The position numbers and the translations under genes were made by a program. This document shows, one piece after another, positions 7,198 through 15,769 of a stretch of 64,000 nt of DNA. The stretch's first letter is position 1; each line of letters starts with the position of its first letter. The notes below the pieces were generated by a model that searched no databases, was not told the DNA's origin, and was given only the letters and a program-made list of their open reading frames with translations. This DNA comes from an uncultured Clostridia bacterium. Its GTDB lineage: Bacteria; Bacillota; Clostridia; Christensenellales; QALW01. The stretch is taken from contig CAKSKV010000009.1 of the NCBI GenBank assembly GCA_934465535.1, positions 1 to 64,000 of the forward strand, written 5' to 3'.

Positions 7198-7863
7198 TCA
7201 GAATTCACACAAATCAGAATCTATTGTTATTCTTTTTTCAAATGGCAAACGCTTATACTCCGTGTTTTCAATCATAAGCAGGCTGTATTCGTGATCAATG
7301 CAGGTTTTCATGAACAATTCCGCATCACGGTCATCAATATAGCTTCGCATATTGACTGTAACAAACAGCTTATTGCAATCAAACTCCCGAACTAATTCCA
7401 TATAATCGATAACTTTTTCCGCGATACTGTCGTAATCATCAACAATTTCGATTCCCGCCGATTTTATCACGGACGACGGCGTAACCTTTGAAAAAGCCAG
7501 ATTGCAGTCAAAGCTTTCCGCAAGCATATCAAGGTATTTTTCAATTTCCGCCATCAATTGCATGGTTTCGTTATAATTATTCGGGTTAACCGATTCCCTT
7601 TCCAAGGCCGAGGCAATTTTGTTTATCAGGGGCTTTTTATTCAGCTCAAACGGCACAAATGCCGTAAGCAGCTCTGCATTCTTTGCAAAATTCAGAATTC
7701 TGTCCCCGTCAGACAAAACGGCGGCGCCGTTAAAGCCTTCAGTCTGCAAAGCAATATCGGATATCAGGCTGCAAAACAGCTTTTGGTTTTCAATAACAAC
7801 CGTGTTTACATACGGAATGTTTGTTTGGAAAACACCGCTTATGCCCGGAAAACAAAAATTCAT
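7198..7863 (-). CDS. csn2: CRISPR adaptation protein Csn2 (type II-A)
   Basis: Csn2 is the tetrameric ring protein that binds free DNA ends during spacer acquisition and defines subtype II-A. The 221-aa length is in the usual range. Sequence similarity is recognisable mostly in the helical middle and in the C-terminal stretch FDCNKLFVTVNMRSYI. The position at the 3' end of the cas operon next to the leader also supports the call. Its ATG overlaps the cas2 stop by four bases (ATGA), so the four genes form one operon. Confidence 0.9.
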   Translation of the reverse strand: MNFCFPGISGVFQTNIPYVNTVVIENQKLFCSLISDIALQTEGFNGAAVLSDGDRILNFAKNAELLTAFVPFELNKKPLINKIASALERESVNPNNYNETMQLMAEIEKYLDMLAESFDCNLAFSKVTPSSVIKSAGIEIVDDYDSIAEKVIDYMELVREFDCNKLFVTVNMRSYIDDRDAELFMKTCIDHEYSLLMIENTEYKRLPFEKRITIDSDLCEF

Positions 7864-8180
7864 AAAACCACAAGCCTCTCATCGCTGTCAATGATATCGG
7901 TGTGGAATTCACCGGTAACATACTCCATTTTTCCGAACTGTTTTTCCGTAACGGTCAGCACCTGCACCATGCCTGCGGGCGGTCTGTTCCTGCGGATAAG
8001 ATTCAGCACGGACCGCTGCGCCGTGGGCGTAATCAGCATTCGTGTGTAAACCGACTCCTGAAGCATTATAAAGCCGTTTTTGATAAGCAGCTTCCTGAAC
8101 TGACGGTAATTTCTTTTGTCCTCGTTTGTTTCCGTGGGCAGATCAAAAAACACAAGCGCTCGCATAAACCTGTAACTCAT
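7860..8180 (-). CDS. cas2: CRISPR-associated endonuclease Cas2
   Basis: Cas2 dimerises and bridges two Cas1 dimers in the spacer integrase. The 106-aa protein has the ferredoxin-like opening RALVFFDLPTET with the conserved Asp at about residue 13. FRKLLIKNGFIMLQESVYTRM follows, as in type II Cas2. It overlaps cas1 upstream and csn2 downstream by four bases each. Confidence 0.96.
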   Translation of the reverse strand: MSYRFMRALVFFDLPTETNEDKRNYRQFRKLLIKNGFIMLQESVYTRMLITPTAQRSVLNLIRRNRPPAGMVQVLTVTEKQFGKMEYVTGEFHTDIIDSDERLVVL

Positions 8181-9049
8181 ATTATACCATAAAATTTTAT
8201 CAATGAAGCATCGCCTTCATTCAATGCTTCAAAAACGCTGCGGGTATAAAGCCGTATCCCGTTAAGCACCGTTTGCTTTGATTCCGCAATGTAAATCTGC
8301 TCGTTGAGAATATTCAGAAGCTCCCGCTTCGCATCGACTGAAAACTCGGTATATTTCCCCGCGTATACTTTTCTGTCCACAAGCTGCCGGAACGGCTCCA
8401 TTAAATCACAGCTCAGATTGTAAGGATTAAACACATTACAATGGCACAGCCCCAGCTGCGTCAGGTATCCGCAGGCAGCAATCTCCCGATTGAAAGCGGA
8501 AAGAACAACGCTGTATCCGTAATTCAATGCGGCATTTACCGCATTGTCCTCATTTCTTGTAAAATCCATACCGAAAAGCGCATTAAAATACACTTTTGCC
8601 GCATGGCCTTCACGGTTTGTGGCATCATAGGCTTCCACCTGCCCGATATATGATTTCAACAAAGAGGCTTCCTTTTCCTTCCCAAGCTCGCAAAGAAATC
8701 GGCATTGGTTCCTGATTTTTTCCGATATTATATCCGTCCACACGGTTTGTCTGATATCATCATTCCATTCCTGCTGCAATCGGAGCTTCCGCGAGCAATC
8801 ATATGCCCCGTAATACGGTGTAAGCTCCGCCATGGGGGAACGCTTTGCGTCGCAGAATATCACTCTTACCTTTTTTTCGATAAGCGCCTCCAGGAGGCAG
8901 CCGGTAAGCGAAACGGCCGGGTTTTCTATCATGAGAATTGCAATTTCATCAAGATATATCCTCTGTGTTTCCTCCGCACGCACCAGCATAAAGCCCATCT
9001 TCAGATCCAGCTTGCAGCGCGTGGATATAACCACCGTGCGCCAGCTCAT
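8177..9049 (-). CDS. cas1: CRISPR-associated endonuclease Cas1 (type II)
   Basis: Cas1 is the catalytic subunit of the spacer integrase. The start at 9049 (MSWRTVVIST) is preferred over the upstream in-frame ATG because it overlaps the cas9 stop as ATGA, like the other junctions of the operon. The 290-aa length is usual for type II. The all-alpha domain shows NREGHAAKVYFNALFG with the metal-binding Glu, then NYGYSVVLSAFNREI and LGLCHCNVFNPYNLSCDLMEPFR with the His and Asp/Glu ligands. Confidence 0.96.
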   Translation of the reverse strand: MSWRTVVISTRCKLDLKMGFMLVRAEETQRIYLDEIAILMIENPAVSLTGCLLEALIEKKVRVIFCDAKRSPMAELTPYYGAYDCSRKLRLQQEWNDDIRQTVWTDIISEKIRNQCRFLCELGKEKEASLLKSYIGQVEAYDATNREGHAAKVYFNALFGMDFTRNEDNAVNAALNYGYSVVLSAFNREIAACGYLTQLGLCHCNVFNPYNLSCDLMEPFRQLVDRKVYAGKYTEFSVDAKRELLNILNEQIYIAESKQTVLNGIRLYTRSVFEALNEGDASLIKFYGII

Positions 9050-12000
9050 ATGAGCTCCATCAAATTGTCCGATGTTTTTTTCCAAAGGCCGGAAGCGGAA
9101 CGGTCAATTATTCTTACATCACCGTACTTCCAGCCGTTAAGTTTTGACGGAAGTCTGCAGTCTTTCCCCAGCTTCAGAGTGGAATCCGCTATGGCGGTGC
9201 GGTTAAATTGCGAAAGAACATGGAGAAGAACCACGCACTGCTCCTTTACTCCCAGCGCAATAAATTTATCCCGCCCTTCAATCAGCTTGCCGCATTGGTT
9301 TTCCGGCCGCAGGGAATACGGTCTGCTGCTGTATTTTTCCATAAGAAGGTCATATAATGCAATATTTCTGTCCTTGCTTACGGTTTCATTTTCGGAGTAC
9401 TCAAGCTTTTCATTCTCCTCCGTCTTCTGCACAAACGATTCAACCGCCTTTACATATTGCGCCGCATCCGCAAAGAGCACCAACGCCGCATCCGCAAAGA
9501 GCACCAACGGAGTAAACACCTTCATTTTGATGTGCGTATCAGCTGTTCCCTGAGCGCCGAAAAGCACATGAAGCCCGTCCAGCGCAAGCTCCGTACCGAT
9601 TTTAACAGGGCGTCCGCCCAGCAGCAGTTTAATGTCCGTTGCCTTCGGATTCAGATGCTGCCTTATGTATCCGTTCAATGCATAATCGGAATCCGCCAAA
9701 AACCTTTCGGCATTTATAAGAGCGACGGGAACAAACTCCGCAACGGGCTTTTTGCCCAGCTGATAGTGCACAAGTACGGAAAACGCCGTTGTAAGCCCGT
9801 TGTATCCGCCGTATTTTTCCACCGGCAAATCAGCTTTTCTGGGAACGGAGCCCTTTCCGGCACGCAGCGGATTCTGATCGAAAAATCCGCCGTTCTGCCC
9901 GTGTTTTTTCATTACGGAATAGAAGGTCATATGGCAGTTGTTTTTAAGCATTGTTCTTTTTACTGCCGCAACGGACGGCGCGCCGTTCCACACTCTTACG
10001 CCTCCGCCGTAAACCGGGCCTTCGAGCAATTTCTTCATATTGACCGTGTAATTGTTTCTGTTTTTCAGAAACCATTGCTTTGTAAAGTGCTCATGATAGA
10101 CATTGCCGCACACAACATTAAGGTAAGCATCCTTGGCATGATGCAGGTCATTCAAGGCTCTTGATTTCGGCAGCTTGTACTCCTGCCGGAAATCCGATAC
10201 CATTCCGGCCTTGACATAGACTATCTGCGTATCGGGGTATTTTTCCGCAAGCAGTGTGGCAACGGCCTTTGTCGATTGCCGTGTTTCCACCAGCTGGCGG
10301 TTGATAAAGCCCCATTCCTCCTCCGGCGAAAAGCCCTTCGTTCTTGTCAGGCGGTTATATTTCTCCTCTCCTATCAGGCCGTTTGCTTTAAGCTTGCTCC
10401 AAAAACCGTGCATTTTTGATTGAATGTCACGATTTATCGGATAAACATCTTTTTTCTCACCGTTGATTTTTGAAAGCACCAGCACTTTATTGTTTATTAT
10501 GCTGTCATCCGTAACCTTAGCCTGGGGATAAATGTGGTCGATATTGTACTCTTTGTTGCCGTTCATCAACGCCCTGATGTCAATAGGCTCTCCCGAATAC
10601 ATACACCTGCCGAGCTGCGTATAATAAAGAAACAGTCGTTTGCTTTGCAGACGGTTTTCTTCTTCCTTTTCAAGGCTGATCTCAAGCTCGCGGGCTATTT
10701 CACACAGCTCCGTATCCCGTATGCTTTTATACAGATCCAGCAGCTGCTGTTTTCTTGAAACCGTACGCTTGTTTTTCTTTTTTTCATCTCCGCCGCGCGC
10801 CATTTCCACAAAAATTTTCTTCGGCGCGCCTCCCATCGCCTTTACGATATCGTTTACAACATCAAAGGTTCGTATAATCGGGCGTTTGACGGCGTTTGAA
10901 ATATACATATCCTTCATACGGTCTTCCAGAGTTTTTGGGTGCTTTGAATAATATTCCGCATTCATCCGCTGAATTGTTTTTGCAAAAGTGTATTTTTCGG
11001 AAAGCAGCAGCTCCGAAAGCGTAGCATTCGACTCCCACATAAAACCGATCACCGTATTTTCCGCGCTGACAATCTCGTCGGTTTCCCTGTCGATTTTCCG
11101 TCCCGTGATGCCGTTCAAAAGCGTTTTTGAAAGCCTTCCGAAATCCTTGAATTTCAGATTGCCGATATATTTTCTGTCCTCCGCCGTCAAATCTCCGAAG
11201 TTTTCTCCGAGCCACTTATTGAATCTGTTTTTATCCTCCGTATAGGTTTTGGCTTTTATGATTTTTTCGGCGTCAGCTTCGGTAAGCGCACCCGATGCCA
11301 GCAATCTTTCAAAAGCAATTCGGGAAGATAGCGAGGATTTTATATCAATATCAATTCCCGATAGGGTTTCCGCATCTTGCTTTGAACACATATTGTTTCG
11401 GATAAGATATTCTTTGACGGCTTTGGGCGTAACCTTTTTCTTTTTCATAAACAGATCGCAGAAAATCATCTGCTTTTTCTTTATATCTATGGAAACACCG
11501 TTTATTTTCAGATTGTTTATCTCGCTCAGCACTTCAAAACGGCTGTAAAGCAGCGAGTTTTTCGGCAAAACTTCTTCTCCGGCAAGATATGAACAGGTAT
11601 TTGTCATGCGCTTTATAAACTCTTCGTTTGAAGCATCCAAATCCACTTTTTTCTCAAAATTCCACGGCAGTATCCTTCCGCTCTCCCCCTCGCGCCGTAC
11701 GATCCATGCATGCTCATTGTTATTCTTATTCAGCGGTCCGACATAGTAGGGAATACGAAAACGCATAATTGACAGTATTTTTTCCCGTGTTACATAACCG
11801 TCGGCATCTTTTTCCTTAAGAAACGGAAGGTACCCGGAGGCGTTTTCCAGAATCTTTTTAAGCTCGACATAATATACCTGGTAAGGAATAACCCGGTTTT
11901 CCGTGCTGACCTGCTTGGGCAAAAAATCGTTATTCCGAATTCTGCTGAGTATTTCGGGGTCAATGGCATTTTCCCCCGCTCCGTTATCAAGTTTCAGTTC

Positions 12001-13194
12001 GTTACGCAAATATTTGCATAAATCCTCCCGGCTTAGGCATTTTTCATACTTTTCCGTATCCGGACAATTTTTAATATTGCCGCAATAAGACACATAATTG
12101 TTATTGTTTTTAACAACATTGCGAAATATTTGATTGTAGGTTTCTGCGGGATAATTTTTTCTGACAAATTTTTTCAGGTACCTCAGATCGGCCCTGTGCT
12201 GCTCGTATATATTAACTTTCGCCTGCGATATATAGCTGCAATTATTTAGCAGGTCGTCAAGAATCGCCCAATCAAAAATTGCTTTCAGACGGATGATAAG
12301 CTCGCCGTCATCGCCAAGAGCGGCAATTACATTTTCCATGCTTTCGTCATCCGCACTCAGACAAACCGAGCCAAGCTCGCTGTACTCCGGATTTAAGTAC
12401 AAATCGGCAAGCGGATATGTTCCTCCGCACAGCAGCTTTATGATTCCCTCGATGCTGAACGGGAATGCCGTTTCATCTTCGGCTTTCTTTTTGAATTTCT
12501 TTCCGTTATTCAGAAGCGTTTGCAGCAGGGCAATTTTTCTGTTAACGCCCTTCTGCTTGAGAATTTCTCCGAATTCCTTTACGCCGTTTTCATCCAGCAC
12601 CCACGGTGCGGCATAATCCGTTCCCTGCGAATATTCCTGAAGAAAATTCATAAGGCCGTAATATGAAGAGCCGAAATCGCGCAGTTCATTTACATTATCG
12701 GTTGAAATATCACTGAGAAAATGACCCCTGTGAGCAAGCAGCCATGCACAGGCAATGTACACAAGGCGTACATCGTGCGCGGTGCCGTCCGAAATCAGCT
12801 CGGCAATCAAATGATGAATTGTCGGGTATTGCCGATGGTAATCAGCATCCGTATAATTTTTGTCGTTGAAAAGGCAATACGGTTCTTCGGAATCGGTCCT
12901 TACCAATGCGCTTTCTTTGATCCGTTTGTAAAAATTCACATCAACTTCGGAAACAGCCGGCGCAAAAAGCTCCTGAAGAAGCAGTATTCTTTGCTGCCTG
13001 CGATCTATTCTTCTCCTTTCGACCCTGTGTGCGCGCCTGCTGTCACAGAGACAGCCTTTATCAAAAAGAGTTACTCCCCACATCGGCTCCCCGCCTGATT
13101 TAAGAAGATTATACTGCGCTGCGGTATCCGTAACGGCGTATCCTACCGAATCGGTGCCTATATCCAAACCTATATAATAATTTTTATTTTTCAT
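9046..13194 (-). CDS. cas9: CRISPR-associated RNA-guided endonuclease Cas9 (type II-A)
   Basis: The nuclease cuts DNA guided by crRNA:tracrRNA. I start it at 13194 (MKNKNYYIGL) because GGAAGGG lies about 12 bases upstream; the in-frame ATG at 13215 has no ribosome site and lies inside the tracrRNA promoter. The product is 1,382 aa. RuvC-I is YIGLDIGTDSVGYA (Asp11); the Arg-rich bridge helix is about 53-76. RuvC-II is IFVEMARGG (Glu797). HNH is NIDHIYPQ (His887) with Asn902. RuvC-III is LHHAKDAYLN (His1019, Asp1022). All catalytic residues are present, so it should be active. An 8-residue tandem duplication lies at 1230-1245. PAM preference cannot be read from sequence. Confidence 0.98.
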   Translation of the reverse strand: MKNKNYYIGLDIGTDSVGYAVTDTAAQYNLLKSGGEPMWGVTLFDKGCLCDSRRAHRVERRRIDRRQQRILLLQELFAPAVSEVDVNFYKRIKESALVRTDSEEPYCLFNDKNYTDADYHRQYPTIHHLIAELISDGTAHDVRLVYIACAWLLAHRGHFLSDISTDNVNELRDFGSSYYGLMNFLQEYSQGTDYAAPWVLDENGVKEFGEILKQKGVNRKIALLQTLLNNGKKFKKKAEDETAFPFSIEGIIKLLCGGTYPLADLYLNPEYSELGSVCLSADDESMENVIAALGDDGELIIRLKAIFDWAILDDLLNNCSYISQAKVNIYEQHRADLRYLKKFVRKNYPAETYNQIFRNVVKNNNNYVSYCGNIKNCPDTEKYEKCLSREDLCKYLRNELKLDNGAGENAIDPEILSRIRNNDFLPKQVSTENRVIPYQVYYVELKKILENASGYLPFLKEKDADGYVTREKILSIMRFRIPYYVGPLNKNNNEHAWIVRREGESGRILPWNFEKKVDLDASNEEFIKRMTNTCSYLAGEEVLPKNSLLYSRFEVLSEINNLKINGVSIDIKKKQMIFCDLFMKKKKVTPKAVKEYLIRNNMCSKQDAETLSGIDIDIKSSLSSRIAFERLLASGALTEADAEKIIKAKTYTEDKNRFNKWLGENFGDLTAEDRKYIGNLKFKDFGRLSKTLLNGITGRKIDRETDEIVSAENTVIGFMWESNATLSELLLSEKYTFAKTIQRMNAEYYSKHPKTLEDRMKDMYISNAVKRPIIRTFDVVNDIVKAMGGAPKKIFVEMARGGDEKKKNKRTVSRKQQLLDLYKSIRDTELCEIARELEISLEKEEENRLQSKRLFLYYTQLGRCMYSGEPIDIRALMNGNKEYNIDHIYPQAKVTDDSIINNKVLVLSKINGEKKDVYPINRDIQSKMHGFWSKLKANGLIGEEKYNRLTRTKGFSPEEEWGFINRQLVETRQSTKAVATLLAEKYPDTQIVYVKAGMVSDFRQEYKLPKSRALNDLHHAKDAYLNVVCGNVYHEHFTKQWFLKNRNNYTVNMKKLLEGPVYGGGVRVWNGAPSVAAVKRTMLKNNCHMTFYSVMKKHGQNGGFFDQNPLRAGKGSVPRKADLPVEKYGGYNGLTTAFSVLVHYQLGKKPVAEFVPVALINAERFLADSDYALNGYIRQHLNPKATDIKLLLGGRPVKIGTELALDGLHVLFGAQGTADTHIKMKVFTPLVLFADAALVLFADAAQYVKAVESFVQKTEENEKLEYSENETVSKDRNIALYDLLMEKYSSRPYSLRPENQCGKLIEGRDKFIALGVKEQCVVLLHVLSQFNRTAIADSTLKLGKDCRLPSKLNGWKYGDVRIIDRSASGLWKKTSDNLMELI
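9461..9508 (-). repeat. 24-bp tandem duplication inside cas9
   Basis: Two perfect 24-base units (9461-9484 and 9485-9508) are in frame. They encode LVLFADAA twice at Cas9 residues 1230-1245, in the C-terminal region where the PAM-interacting part lies. Perfect identity suggests a recent event. Confidence 0.95.
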
Positions 13195-13195
13195 A

Positions 13196-13224
13196 TTGAC
13201 AAACCGCCCTTCCAACGCTATACT
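13196..13224 (+). promoter_or_regulatory. Strong sigma-A promoter of the tracrRNA, overlapping the cas9 5' end
   Basis: TTGACA (13196-13201), 17 bases, TATACT (13219-13224). The -35 box lies two bases from the cas9 ATG (13194) on the opposite strand, so polymerase bound here sits over the cas9 ribosome site region. Predicted transcription start is about 13231. Confidence 0.88.
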
Positions 13225-13230
13225 TTAAGT

Positions 13231-13346
13231 GAAGTTTATAGTCCCCTATAAACTCACTACGAGTTCAAATAAACAGTTTACTCAAATCGTCGGGCTTCCG
13301 ACCGCACAGTGTGTGCAATAAACCTCTTCGGAGGTTTTATTATTTT
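13231..13346 (+). ncRNA. tracrRNA
   Basis: The RNA contains an anti-repeat: 18 bases identical to the complement of the CRISPR repeat (from 13240), then CTACGAGTTCAAAT pairing with the 5' part of the crRNA repeat with the usual internal bulge. After it come the nexus hairpin GTCGG-GCTT-CCGAC (13289-13302), a second hairpin GCACA-GTG-TGTGC (13304-13316), and the terminator AACCTC-TTCG-GAGGTT followed by TTATTATTTT (13321-13346). Uniquely, the first bases fold alone: GTTTATAG-TCCC-CTATAAAC (13234-13253) is a perfect 8-bp hairpin that would compete with crRNA pairing. It is transcribed divergently from cas9. Confidence 0.95.
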
Positions 13347-13673
13347 GCATTTAATTCCCAACAAATACATAATAGCATATGAAGAACGGTTTTTCAACAC
13401 TCTTTTTTATAATTTCTTCCAAAGAAAATTTTCAACTTTATGAAGCGGCCGAATATGCAAAATCAAATTGCCCGCAGGGAATGTTTCCGATAGAAGCCTT
13501 GAAAACGGACGCGCCGCAAAACCGGCATTTTTTGTACGGTCACCTATGAAAGATGCCGTGCAAGGGTTAATGACAAGGCACAAGGGCCGCGTGCGCGTGC
13601 CAAACGAACAAACCGAAAATATTGCAATATATGCAGCCGTGAATGCGTAAATATGCATTTTTCTTATTATTTA
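13347..13673. other. Intergenic region with no recognisable gene
   Basis: About 330 bases between the tracrRNA terminator and the nagB promoter. Short open frames exist on both strands, but none has a ribosome site or a familiar sequence. The cas9 promoter may lie here or within the tracrRNA gene, but I could not identify convincing -35 and -10 boxes on the minus strand. Confidence 0.5.
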
Positions 13674-13702
13674 TTGCATATTTCGTGCGGCAGTGGTATA
13701 AT
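13674..13702 (+). promoter_or_regulatory. Promoter of nagB
   Basis: TTGCAT (13674-13679), 17 bases, TATAAT (13697-13702), 37 bases before the nagB start codon. Confidence 0.75.
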
Positions 13703-13739
13703 TGCATGGTTGATTTAATATTAAAGGCAGGTTTAACTT

Positions 13740-14474
13740 ATGCGGCATTATAAGACCATACAGGTGACCTCTGCGGCGGAAACCGGAAGCGCGGCGGCGG
13801 ACATCGTTCAGTCCGTCATGCAGGCAAAGCCCGACTGCGTACTGGGGCTTGCAACCGGCTCCACCCCTCTTCCCCTTTACCGGGAGTTAATCAGGCGGGA
13901 GCAGCAGGGTGTTTTGGATTTTTCGCGCGTGCGCACCGTCAATCTTGACGAGTACAAGGGGCTTGCGCCGGATCATCCGCAAAGCTACCGCCGCTTTATG
14001 CAGGAAAATCTGTTTGACCATATATCCGTCCGCCGGGAAAACACCATGGTTCCGGACGGTCTTGCCGCCGATATACCGGGAATGTGCCTATCCTACGAGC
14101 AGCAGATAGAAGCTTGGGGCGGCATTGATCTTCAGATCCTCGGCCTTGGGCACGACGGCCACATAGGCTTTAACGAGCCCTCCGACAGCTTCCCGGCCGC
14201 AACGCACGAGGTACGGCTGACCGAGATGACGCGCAGCGCCAACCGCCGTTTTTTCTCCTCCCTTGACGAGGTTCCCACCGCGGCCTTCACCATGGGAATA
14301 GGCACCGTAATGGCGGCGCGCAAAATTATAATGATAGTAACGGGGGCGGATAAAGCGGATATCCTCCGCAAGGCCATGACAGGGCCGGTTACTCCCCGCG
14401 TTCCGGCCTCTATTCTGCAATTTCATCCCGATGTTACCCTTATCTGCGACCGCGCAAGCCGGGAAGGGAAATGA
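13740..14474 (+). CDS. nagB: Glucosamine-6-phosphate deaminase
   Basis: It converts glucosamine-6-phosphate to fructose-6-phosphate and ammonia in amino-sugar catabolism. At 244 aa it is the short Firmicutes form without the allosteric C-terminal extension of the E. coli enzyme. Visible motifs are GLATGSTP (about 38-45), NLDEYKG with the catalytic Asp (about 70-76), LGLGHDGHIGFNEP with the active-site Asp/His/Glu set (about 134-147), and TMGIGT. It stands alone between the CRISPR and AbiE loci, with its own promoter and terminator. Confidence 0.96.
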   Translation: MRHYKTIQVTSAAETGSAAADIVQSVMQAKPDCVLGLATGSTPLPLYRELIRREQQGVLDFSRVRTVNLDEYKGLAPDHPQSYRRFMQENLFDHISVRRENTMVPDGLAADIPGMCLSYEQQIEAWGGIDLQILGLGHDGHIGFNEPSDSFPAATHEVRLTEMTRSANRRFFSSLDEVPTAAFTMGIGTVMAARKIIMIVTGADKADILRKAMTGPVTPRVPASILQFHPDVTLICDRASREGK

Positions 14475-14517
14475 TTTGCCGCAGATACCCAACATTATTA
14501 AAACCAAAAATACCATC

Positions 14518-14550
14518 GGCAGGCATCACATGATGTCTGCCTTTGTGTTT
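14518..14550 (+). terminator. Terminator of nagB
   Basis: GGCAGGCATCA and TGATGTCTGCC pair over 11 bases (one G-T) and are followed by TTTGTGTTT. Confidence 0.8.
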
Positions 14551-14632
14551 ACCTCATCGCCTGCGCCGCAGTCGAATGCGGCTTTATACAATTGCCGTGC
14601 AAAACGGGCTTACTGCATTGCTGATATAACTG

Positions 14633-14668
14633 AAAACGACAGGCTTCAAAAAAGAAACCTGTCGTTTT
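14633..14668. terminator. Symmetric terminator hairpin
   Basis: AAAACGACAGG and CCTGTCGTTTT form an 11-bp stem that can terminate in either direction. It lies about 100 bases beyond abiEii on the minus strand and may end that operon. Confidence 0.7.
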
Positions 14669-14689
14669 GCGGCAAAGACCGTAGATAAA

Positions 14690-14705
14690 ACCCGTTAAGG
14701 GGTGC
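14690..14705 (+). repeat. Left boundary repeat of the AbiE/SirTM/macrodomain block
   Basis: ACCCGTTAAGGGGTGC here matches 18178-18195 (ACCCG-CC-TTAAGGGGTGC) except for a two-base insertion. The two copies bracket the four defence-type genes. Confidence 0.4.
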
Positions 14706-14707
14706 TG

Positions 14708-14744
14708 CTGCCAGAAAGGATACTTGATGATGCCGGGGTGTTGT
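14708..14744 (-). pseudogene. Fragment of a second sirTM-like gene
   Basis: 37 bases here match 16694-16731 inside the intact SirTM gene (encoding the TPGIIKYTFWQ region), with three mismatches and one deletion. An 18-base core is identical and the orientation is the same. It sits 26 bases beyond the abiEii stop. It looks like the scar of a duplication or of an insertion within a sirTM-type gene. Confidence 0.6.
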
Positions 14745-14770
14745 GTTTATTGCGCACCACAAATAGCGCA

Positions 14771-15769
14771 TCATATTGCGTTGATTTCTTTTTCCAATTT
14801 GCTGACCGCATTCATGACAGTCTCAAAGGTCGGCACATCACCATAGAGCATATCCTTCATTGCTTCGTAATCTGCGGCCAATGCTGCAAAACGATAATCC
14901 GGGGGAACCAGTTTCAAAGTGCCGGGGACAGCTTCCTGATACTTTGCCCAGGCTCTCGGATAAAACTTCATTTTGAAGTCCACCACCGTTTTCAGCAATT
15001 CTATCCGGGCAAAGGCGGCCTCTTTCACAGGCGTCATGGACATACGGTACAGGTCATAGTAGTGCCGGGAATAACGCTGCGGCATTTCTGAACTCTCGGG
15101 CCGGTTGGCTTCATGGTGCAGGATTGTTGCCTTCTCCCAGAAAGTCCGCTCCGGCGCAACAGTCAGAATAGCCGTATCCTTTTGCGCAAAGACTTTTGGA
15201 TAATAGGTCGCGGCATAGGACTCGATTTGAGCGATTTTTGCGGGCGTCCATGCGGCCAGCGCACCGATCTCCAAACGAATCGCCTGCAAGGTGGCAGGAT
15301 TTGTAAACAGATGCGGATAGGCAAAGATAACGGTCTGCTTGTCCTTCTCATCTATGTAAATGTTCGCCTCACAGCCAAGCTCCTGAGAGAGTTCTGCCTG
15401 AATGGTGGGGCAAAACTGCTCCGCAAGGAAAACCTCCGCCCGTGCATTGGCTTCTTTGTTGAATGCGTCCTGCTTGGTGTTGGAGCGCTTCTCCCATGGC
15501 TCGTCCTTACCGTAGCCCAGCACCCGCCAATCCAGAATCAGGTCAATATCTTCGGAAAAGCGGCTGATCAGGTTGAATGCCTTGGAGAGACTGGTGCCGC
15601 CTTTGAAGGTAATAGCATCCTTCCAGGGGCAGCGGTGGAACAAATAATCCAAAGTAAAGCATACCCAAAAATCTTTCTCTACAATGGCATCATTCAAGCC
15701 CATCTTATCTGCTGTGTTTCGGAACAGCTCTCGCCGGTCGTTTTCCGGCAATCGTGCAACATTTCTCAT
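14771..15769 (-). CDS. abiEii: AbiEii-type nucleotidyltransferase toxin
   Basis: AbiEii/AbiGii-family toxins are DNA polymerase beta-like nucleotidyltransferases that halt growth and block phage. I start it at 15769 (MRNVARLPEN), where ATGA overlaps the antitoxin stop, rather than at the ATG six codons upstream. Length is 332 aa. Residues 31-35 are EKDFW. The nucleotidyltransferase core is FKGGTSLSK (55-63) followed by FSEDIDL (71-77), giving the GS and DxD metal-binding pattern. WEKATILHHEA lies in the helical C-terminal half. Paired with the upstream AbiEi-like gene, it forms a type IV-style toxin-antitoxin operon. Confidence 0.9.
   Translation of the reverse strand: MRNVARLPENDRRELFRNTADKMGLNDAIVEKDFWVCFTLDYLFHRCPWKDAITFKGGTSLSKAFNLISRFSEDIDLILDWRVLGYGKDEPWEKRSNTKQDAFNKEANARAEVFLAEQFCPTIQAELSQELGCEANIYIDEKDKQTVIFAYPHLFTNPATLQAIRLEIGALAAWTPAKIAQIESYAATYYPKVFAQKDTAILTVAPERTFWEKATILHHEANRPESSEMPQRYSRHYYDLYRMSMTPVKEAAFARIELLKTVVDFKMKFYPRAWAKYQEAVPGTLKLVPPDYRFAALAADYEAMKDMLYGDVPTFETVMNAVSKLEKEINAI

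Noticed and set aside
9046..13215. Longer cas9 start at 13215 (MEGRFVN)
   Set aside because: No ribosome site upstream, and it would place the start within the tracrRNA promoter; family N-termini begin at about the 13194 ATG.
13407..13658. 83-codon frame between tracrRNA and nagB
   Set aside because: No ribosome site, no recognisable sequence, and overlapping frames of similar length on the other strand.
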